Assembly: GCA_024762835.1 (NCBI GenBank)
Contig: JANTGP010000012.1
Location: 1-35,520, forward strand
Length of the DNA stretch: 35,520 bases
Direction: 5' to 3'
DNA from: Bacteroidota bacterium
Lineage (GTDB): Bacteria; Bacteroidota; Bacteroidia; Bacteroidales; M50B96
This document shows positions 29,601 through 35,520 of this stretch, piece by piece. The position numbers and the translations under genes are program-made. A model generated the notes under the pieces. The model was given only the letters and a program-made list of their open reading frames with translations, searched no databases and had not been told where the DNA came from. How positions within the stretch are numbered: position 1 is the stretch's first letter; each line of letters begins with the position of its first letter.

Positions 29601-30635
29601 ATGACTCAAACTAAAAAAAACTCAGTTTTAATAATATACACAGGCGGAACAATTGGAATGGTGCAAAACCCACGTACCGGTTCGCTGTCGCCTTTCGATT
29701 TCGATCATATTCTGAAACAAATTCCTGAGCTTAAAATATTCTCATATAAAATTGATACAATTACCTTCGACCCCTTAGTTGACTCATCAGATATTGAACC
29801 AAAAGTTTGGATAAAATTAGCCAAAATTATTAAAGTAAATTATCATTTATACGATGGCTTTGTTGTTCTGCATGGAACAGATACAATGGCTTATACAGCA
29901 TCGGCATTAAGCTTTATGCTCGAAAACCAATCTAAACCGGTAATATTCACAGGCTCTCAATTACCTGTGGGGGTGCTACGTACCGATGGAAAAGAAAACC
30001 TTATTACATCAATAGAAATTGCCGCATCAAAGAAAAATAATCAGGCAATGGTACCGGAAGTATGTATTTATTTTGAAAATCAACTATTCAGGGCTAACCG
30101 AACCACAAAATATAATGCAGAACATTTCGATGCTTTTAAATCGGATAATTATCCGCGTTTGGCAAAAGCAGGTATTCGTATAAAATATAAATATCCTGTA
30201 ATACACTATCCTATAAACGACAATAATATAAAGATATATACAAAGTTAGACAGAAATGTGGCTGTTCTGAAAATATTCCCGGGTATAACTAAAAATGTTG
30301 TTGAAGCTGTGTTAAATACCAAAGGTTTAAAAGCCGTAGTGCTTGAAACATTCGGCTCAGGAAATGCACCTAGCGGAAACTGGTTTATTTCACCAATCAA
30401 AAAAGCAATAAAAAAGGGTATAATTGTTTTGAATGTAACCCAATGTAGTGCCGGAAGTGTTGAAATGGGACGTTACGAAACTTCACTTACTTTACTTGAA
30501 GCAGGTGTAATTTCAGGAAACGATATTACTACTGAAGCTGCTCTGACTAAACTTATGTTATTACTCGGAAATTTGAATAATCATGAAGAAATAATCAAAT
30601 ATTTGAATAAATCAATAAGTGGCGAAATGAGCTAA
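29601..30635 (+). CDS. ansA: Type I L-asparaginase
   Basis: 344 aa; VLIIYTGGTIGM, VVLHGTDTMAYTASALSFML, TGSQLPVG, ETFGSGNAP. Confidence 0.93.
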   Translation: MTQTKKNSVLIIYTGGTIGMVQNPRTGSLSPFDFDHILKQIPELKIFSYKIDTITFDPLVDSSDIEPKVWIKLAKIIKVNYHLYDGFVVLHGTDTMAYTASALSFMLENQSKPVIFTGSQLPVGVLRTDGKENLITSIEIAASKKNNQAMVPEVCIYFENQLFRANRTTKYNAEHFDAFKSDNYPRLAKAGIRIKYKYPVIHYPINDNNIKIYTKLDRNVAVLKIFPGITKNVVEAVLNTKGLKAVVLETFGSGNAPSGNWFISPIKKAIKKGIIVLNVTQCSAGSVEMGRYETSLTLLEAGVISGNDITTEAALTKLMLLLGNLNNHEEIIKYLNKSISGEMS

Positions 30636-30689
30636 TATGATTACTTAAATAATTTTTATTACTTTTATTGGCACTAATAAAATAAACTC

Positions 30690-32069
30690 ATGGATACACA
30701 AAACGAAAATTATATTCAATTTTTTGGAGCAGCAGGAACTGTTACAGGCTCAAAATATTTACTTGCTATTGATGGCTACCACATTTTGATTGACAGTGGA
30801 TTGTTTCAGGGTATAAAAGAATTAAGGGAACGAAACTGGAATAATATTCCTTTTCCGGCTGCAAAAATCGATGCTGTACTTTTAACACACGGACACCTCG
30901 ACCACACAGGCTATTTACCCCGTTTGGTTAATCAAGGTTTAAATTGTCCCATCTACTGTACCGAACCCACAGCCGATATTGCAGAGGTTATATTAAAAGA
31001 CAGTGCAAAAATACAAGAAGAGGATGCCGAGCACGCAAATAAACACAAATACACTAAACATAAACCGGCAAAACCTTTATATGATATAAAGGATGTTGAA
31101 AAAACGCTTCCTCTATTCTCACCACAAGATCCTGAAATATTTATCAAGCTCAATGATAAAATTAAATTCAGATTCAGGAAAAATGCCCATATTCTCGGTG
31201 CTTCATTTATTGAGTTAGATATTAAAAATAAACGCTTTGTCTTTTCGGGTGATATCGGGCGACCTAATGACCCAATGCTTGTTCACCGCGAAAAACCCGA
31301 TAAAGCCGATTTCCTTCTTGTAGAATCAACTTATGGCGACAGGTTACATCCTAAAATATCGACAAATGATATATTACAAACAATCATTGATCACTCGGTA
31401 AATCAAAGCGGACCTCTGTTTGTTGCCAGCTTTGCAGTTGATAGGGCACAAGATTTTATGTTTGAGATATGGAAATTAAAAAAAGAAGGGAAAATTCCTA
31501 ATTTTCCAATTTATCTTGACAGTCCAATGGGAGTTGATGTAAGTAAATTATTTTTAAAGTATCAAAATTGGCTTAGTCTTGATAAAGGAAAGTTTAAAGA
31601 AATATTTAACGATGTAAAAATGGTAAGTTCCATTAAAGAGACTTATCGACTTGCTTCAGACAATAGTCCGAAGATTGTAATTGCCGGTAGCGGTATGATG
31701 AACGGAGGAAGAATTTTACATTACCTCGAAAAACATATTGGTAACCCCAATGCAACTTTTGTATTACCCGGATATCAGGCTTTAGGTACACGAGGTAGAA
31801 GACTTAGCGAAGGTGGTCATGATATAAAGATTCATGGAAATTTTTTAATTGTAAAAGCTGCAATCAAGCATATTAAAACAATGTCGTCTCATGCCGACCA
31901 AAATGAATTACTTGATTGGATGTCGGATATTAAAAACCAGCCTGAAAAAGTATTTATCATACATGGAGAACCACAATCATCTGATGAACTAAGGTTAAAA
32001 ATTAAGCATACCTATAACTGGGATTGTAAAATTCCTAAGTATTTTGAAAAGGTAATATTAGATATTTAA
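30690..32069 (+). CDS. Metallo-beta-lactamase RNA-processing family protein (beta-CASP / RMMBL)
   Basis: 459 aa; LLTHGHLDHTGYLPRL, SGDIGRPNDPML, ESTYGDRLH, SSHADQNELLDWM, IIHGEPQSSDELR. Confidence 0.93.
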   Translation: MDTQNENYIQFFGAAGTVTGSKYLLAIDGYHILIDSGLFQGIKELRERNWNNIPFPAAKIDAVLLTHGHLDHTGYLPRLVNQGLNCPIYCTEPTADIAEVILKDSAKIQEEDAEHANKHKYTKHKPAKPLYDIKDVEKTLPLFSPQDPEIFIKLNDKIKFRFRKNAHILGASFIELDIKNKRFVFSGDIGRPNDPMLVHREKPDKADFLLVESTYGDRLHPKISTNDILQTIIDHSVNQSGPLFVASFAVDRAQDFMFEIWKLKKEGKIPNFPIYLDSPMGVDVSKLFLKYQNWLSLDKGKFKEIFNDVKMVSSIKETYRLASDNSPKIVIAGSGMMNGGRILHYLEKHIGNPNATFVLPGYQALGTRGRRLSEGGHDIKIHGNFLIVKAAIKHIKTMSSHADQNELLDWMSDIKNQPEKVFIIHGEPQSSDELRLKIKHTYNWDCKIPKYFEKVILDI

Positions 32070-32492
32070 TATCCACAGATTAAATAAGCTTTGTTTGTCT
32101 TTCTGTGAAAAATACTTCTCTCCAATCTGTGGCATTTGTTTAAAATTTAGTTCCTTCTACAGATGAGTAGTAACATTACTTCGTATATTACATATCACTA
32201 TTAAAATGCCTTATGAATGTAATATGCACACAAATAGGGTTTTATATTGTTCTGTTGCATTGGCTTATATCTGATTTATCTATTTTACAGCAATATTTGC
32301 AGCATAATAAATGGGTAAAAATTCAACAATACTATATGTTTTACCAACCTGTATGGCTCATCGAACAATTAAAAGGTTGCGACTTGATGATTCCTTCAAT
32401 AACTTAAATTTAGAATGTATATCTCTATCCATTAAATAATATTTGTCCCAAATATTTAACTTTAAAAACACAAGGTTGTTTTTGAAAAATAT

Positions 32493-33863
32493 CTATTTTT
32501 TATTCTTCCACTGCTTATTAAATGATTCTTTTATTTGAGGTAATTCACGCCATTTGCCCCAAATTTTTTTCCCTCCAAGATTAACCATCTTGTTCTTTAA
32601 TTTAACAGGTGCTGTATTTAGTAAATTACGATGGCTCATTACTAATTCAAAAGCTTTCATTGCAAGCTTTTCATTTGAATTACTATAGCCGCTATTAACA
32701 GCATCGCGTCTGTTATAAAGCAACAACTTGTGAATATCGATTTTTACTGGGCAAACCTCGGTACATTTGCCGCAAAGTGTACAAGCGAAACTCAAATGTT
32801 TGAATTCCTTCATTCCCTTAAAATGAGGAGTAATAATCGAACCTATTGGCCCACTGTAAGTTGAATTGTATGTATAACCTCCAATATTTTTATAGATAGG
32901 ACAAACATTCAAACAAGCTCCACATCTGATACATTTAAGAGCTTCAAACTGATCGTCTTTAGTAAATAAATTTGTTCTTCCGTTATCCAACAAAAAAACA
33001 TGCATCTCTTCGGGTCCGTCAATCTCATTTTCTTTTTTTGGTCCGGTAAAAATTGAATTATAAACTGTCATTTGCTGGCCTGTTCCATTAACAGCTAAAA
33101 TTGGCCATAACAAAGCCAGGTCATTAATGGAAGGAATAATTTTTTCAATACCGGCAATTACAATATGAATTTTAGGAAAAGAGGTTGACATTAAGCCATT
33201 GCCTTCATTTTCGGTTAATGCGGTTGCACCAATATCAGCAATTAAAAAATTAGCACCTGTAACACCTACATCGGCAGAAGTAAATTTTTTCCTCAATACT
33301 TTCCTCACATAAGAGGTCATTTCTTCGGGTGTACTCTTTATTGGGGTATCAAATTTTTCATTAAATAAACTTGCAATATCTTCTTTTGATTTGTGCATTG
33401 CGGGTGTAACAATGTGATATGGTTTCTCGCCTGCAATCTGAACTATAAATTCGCCCAAATCAGTTTCAACCGATTCTATATTATTCTGCTCAAGATGCTT
33501 ATTTAATTCTATTTCTTCGGTTGTCATCGACTTACTTTTCACTAATAAGCCAACATCTTTCTTTCTTAAAAGTGAAATAATTCCTTCTATTATCTCCTTT
33601 TCATCTTTAGCCCAATAAACTTTTGTACCTCGTGAAGTTATGTTTTTCTCAAATTCAATTAAATATTTATCCCAATTATTAAGAACATCTTTCTTAATTT
33701 CAGATGCTCTTAATTTTGCAAGCTCAATATCCGAATATTTATTCTTTCCTTTTTTAACAGCCGCATCGTATTTACCAATATTAAATCGAATTTTTTTTCG
33801 ATGATTAATATCAAATGCTACACGTTCTGAATCTATTTGAAATTTATCGGACAGATTACTCAT
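32493..33863 (-). CDS. LutB/LldF-like LUD-domain iron-sulfur protein
   Basis: 456 aa; LUD domain; two 4Fe-4S motifs CIRCGACLNVCPIYKNIGG and CTLCGKCTEVCPVKI. Confidence 0.9.
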   Translation of the reverse strand: MSNLSDKFQIDSERVAFDINHRKKIRFNIGKYDAAVKKGKNKYSDIELAKLRASEIKKDVLNNWDKYLIEFEKNITSRGTKVYWAKDEKEIIEGIISLLRKKDVGLLVKSKSMTTEEIELNKHLEQNNIESVETDLGEFIVQIAGEKPYHIVTPAMHKSKEDIASLFNEKFDTPIKSTPEEMTSYVRKVLRKKFTSADVGVTGANFLIADIGATALTENEGNGLMSTSFPKIHIVIAGIEKIIPSINDLALLWPILAVNGTGQQMTVYNSIFTGPKKENEIDGPEEMHVFLLDNGRTNLFTKDDQFEALKCIRCGACLNVCPIYKNIGGYTYNSTYSGPIGSIITPHFKGMKEFKHLSFACTLCGKCTEVCPVKIDIHKLLLYNRRDAVNSGYSNSNEKLAMKAFELVMSHRNLLNTAPVKLKNKMVNLGGKKIWGKWRELPQIKESFNKQWKNKK

Positions 33864-34314
33864 TAGTTTGTTTTAAGGGTATTTTATTTATTCTGGCTAT
33901 ATGACGTCCACCTTCAAAAACGGTGTTTAAAAAAGCTGTTACAATTTCTTTAGCTTCATCGAATGTAATAAATCGTGCAGGTAAAGCACACACATTGGCA
34001 TCGTTATGTAATCTGGCAAGTTCGGCAAGTTCTTTTTTCCAACATAAAGCTGAGCGTATTCCCTGATGCTTATTAGCAGCCATATTAATTCCGTTACCAC
34101 TTCCGCAAAGCGAAATACCAATATCCGATTCATGCTTTTCTACCGAAAAAGCCATTGGATGAGCATAATCAGGGTAATCAGTACTTTCATTTGAATATGT
34201 TCCAAAATCATTTATTATATATCCTTGTTGCGAAAGCCACAATTTTAGTTTCTCTTTTGTTTCAAACCCGGCATGATCGCAGGCAATAGCAATTTTCTTT
34301 ATCATAATTTTCAA
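33856..34314 (-). CDS. rpiB: Ribose 5-phosphate isomerase B
   Basis: 152 aa; IAIACDHAGFETKEKL, DYPDYAHPMA, GISLCGSGNGINMAANKHQGIRSALC. Confidence 0.95.
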   Translation of the reverse strand: MKIMIKKIAIACDHAGFETKEKLKLWLSQQGYIINDFGTYSNESTDYPDYAHPMAFSVEKHESDIGISLCGSGNGINMAANKHQGIRSALCWKKELAELARLHNDANVCALPARFITFDEAKEIVTAFLNTVFEGGRHIARINKIPLKQTNE

Positions 34315-34367
34315 TTTTCCGTAAATTTAACATTTGTTATTATCAAGTCTACAAATTTGCTTAAAAA

Positions 34368-34408
34368 ATAAAAGGCAAACACAATTTTCATTTATGTTTG
34401 CCTTTTAT
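34368..34408 (-). terminator. Rho-independent terminator downstream of groES-like gene
   Basis: Perfect 14-bp stem ATAAAAGGCAAACA / TGTTTGCCTTTTAT with 13-nt loop; minus strand continues TTTTATTTTTT. Confidence 0.85.
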
Positions 34409-34427
34409 AATTCATTTTAATATTGAA

Positions 34428-34709
34428 TTAAATAGCTTCAATTTCAACTACTTTTGCAAGTAAATCACCATAAGGAATAAATAATAATTTTCTTCCTTCA
34501 AATTCAATTTCAGTACCCGAAAATTTCTTATAAAAAACACTGTCACCAACAGCAATACCGGGATTTTCGATATTTCCAATTGCAACTACTTTTGCATTTT
34601 GCGGTTTTTCACTAACCGAATCAGGAATAATAATTCCTCCTGCTGTTTTAGCCTCTTTTTCTTCTATTTCTAAAAGTACATTTTCGTTTAAAGGTTGTAA
34701 GTCTTTCAT
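34428..34709 (-). CDS. Co-chaperone GroES family protein
   Basis: 93 aa; KDLQPLNENVLLEIEEKEAKTAGGIIIPDSVSEKPQNAKVVAIGN; mobile-loop motif retained. Confidence 0.9.
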   Translation of the reverse strand: MKDLQPLNENVLLEIEEKEAKTAGGIIIPDSVSEKPQNAKVVAIGNIENPGIAVGDSVFYKKFSGTEIEFEGRKLLFIPYGDLLAKVVEIEAI

Positions 34710-34747
34710 TTTATATTTTTTTTATTGATTAATAATTTTTGAGCGTA

Positions 34748-34755
34748 CAAAATTA
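34748..34755 (-). promoter_or_regulatory. Possible -7 box (TAATTTTG) for the groES-like gene
   Basis: Matches TAnnTTTG about 39 nt upstream of the ATG; -33 box not clear. Confidence 0.4.
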
Positions 34756-34765
34756 ATAAACTTAT

Positions 34766-35350
34766 TTATTGATTTATACCTAAAAGCATGTCAATTTTCT
34801 TTTGGTCGAAACCCACAACTATTTGTCCGTTAATATCTGTTTGCGGAACACCCTGTTGCCCCGATCTGCGTACTAATTCTTCAGCAGCTTTTTGGTTTTT
34901 TGATATGTCAATTTCTCTAAAATTTATATTATTCTTTCTTAAATAACTTTTTGTTGTATTACACCATGAGCAAGTAGGCGAAGTATATATTGTAACTCTC
35001 TTTGTTACTTTTTTTCCATTTTTATCAGACGGCAGATAAACAATATTCTCAAATAATGATTCATAATACTCTTTAGTCATGCAACCCTTGATTATGTTTT
35101 TGTATTGCGAATTTTCAAATACCAATAAACTGGGTACAGAATTTACATTATACTTATCGTGAATGTCTCTTACCGTAGTAACATCAATTAGAAACAAATC
35201 AAATTTATTATTGTCTTTGATAATTTCGTTTATGTTTTTTAAAACGCACTCACTTTGTTCCGATCCACTTTTATATAAAAGTGCATAAGTCTTTTTTTTA
35301 TTTGCTATTTTATCTAATAACTCTTTATAAGATTTAATGCTAATAATCAT
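34766..35350 (-). CDS. Thioredoxin-like + glutaredoxin tandem-domain protein
   Basis: 194 aa; C-terminal glutaredoxin VTIYTSPTCSWCNTTKSYLRKNNINFREIDIS...GVPQTDINGQIVVGFD; N-terminal thioredoxin-like fold. Confidence 0.85.
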   Translation of the reverse strand: MIISIKSYKELLDKIANKKKTYALLYKSGSEQSECVLKNINEIIKDNNKFDLFLIDVTTVRDIHDKYNVNSVPSLLVFENSQYKNIIKGCMTKEYYESLFENIVYLPSDKNGKKVTKRVTIYTSPTCSWCNTTKSYLRKNNINFREIDISKNQKAAEELVRRSGQQGVPQTDINGQIVVGFDQKKIDMLLGINQ

Positions 35351-35520
35351 ATTATCAATAATTTATTAATTAATTATAAAATTTAATTTTAGCTTAAAAA
35401 ATGCTCACAAATTTATAAAAAATATAATCGTACATACATAATAATTATTGTATAATTATCGTATAAAATTATGTTAAATATTGCTATAAACATACGTGTT
35501 AATATATGTTTAATAACTTG

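Noticed and set aside
32213-32407. 64-aa plus ORF in the MBL-lutB gap
   Set aside because: No recognisable domain or clear RBS/promoter; could be chance in AT-rich DNA.
1-35520. CRISPR arrays, tRNA or rRNA genes
   Set aside because: No regularly spaced repeats and no tRNA/rRNA-like sequence seen by eye.

Overview
AT-rich Bacteroidota chromosome window (T9SS C-terminal sorting domain, TAnnTTTG-type promoters). It is mostly conserved housekeeping and envelope genes. One long minus-strand block runs dut - TPR lipoprotein - DUF4292 lipoprotein - EnvC-like - DUF4175 - ybeY - mnmG - ade - uvrC - giant T9SS-secreted protein. A second block holds a flippase, a CDF transporter fused to a GNAT domain, a GT2 glycosyltransferase, a TMTC-like membrane TPR protein, asparaginase, an RNA-processing-type metallo-beta-lactamase, LutB-like, RpiB, a GroES-like co-chaperonin and a thioredoxin/glutaredoxin tandem protein. 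The most unusual part is the ~4.8 kb accessory segment between dut and the flippase (about 18956-23765). It holds an AbiEi/AbiEii-type toxin-antitoxin pair and a DUF4143-type AAA ATPase. The two modules are separated and bounded by three same-orientation copies of a structured ~90-130 bp repeat that folds as an imperfect hairpin with asymmetric bulges. This looks like a modular, cassette-like insertion site, but no recombinase is visible. Other notable signals are a ParB parS-like palindrome between mnmG and ade, a 34-bp operator-like palindrome over the ATPase promoter, and the CDF-GNAT fusion. All family calls come from motif recognition by eye; no database search was run.
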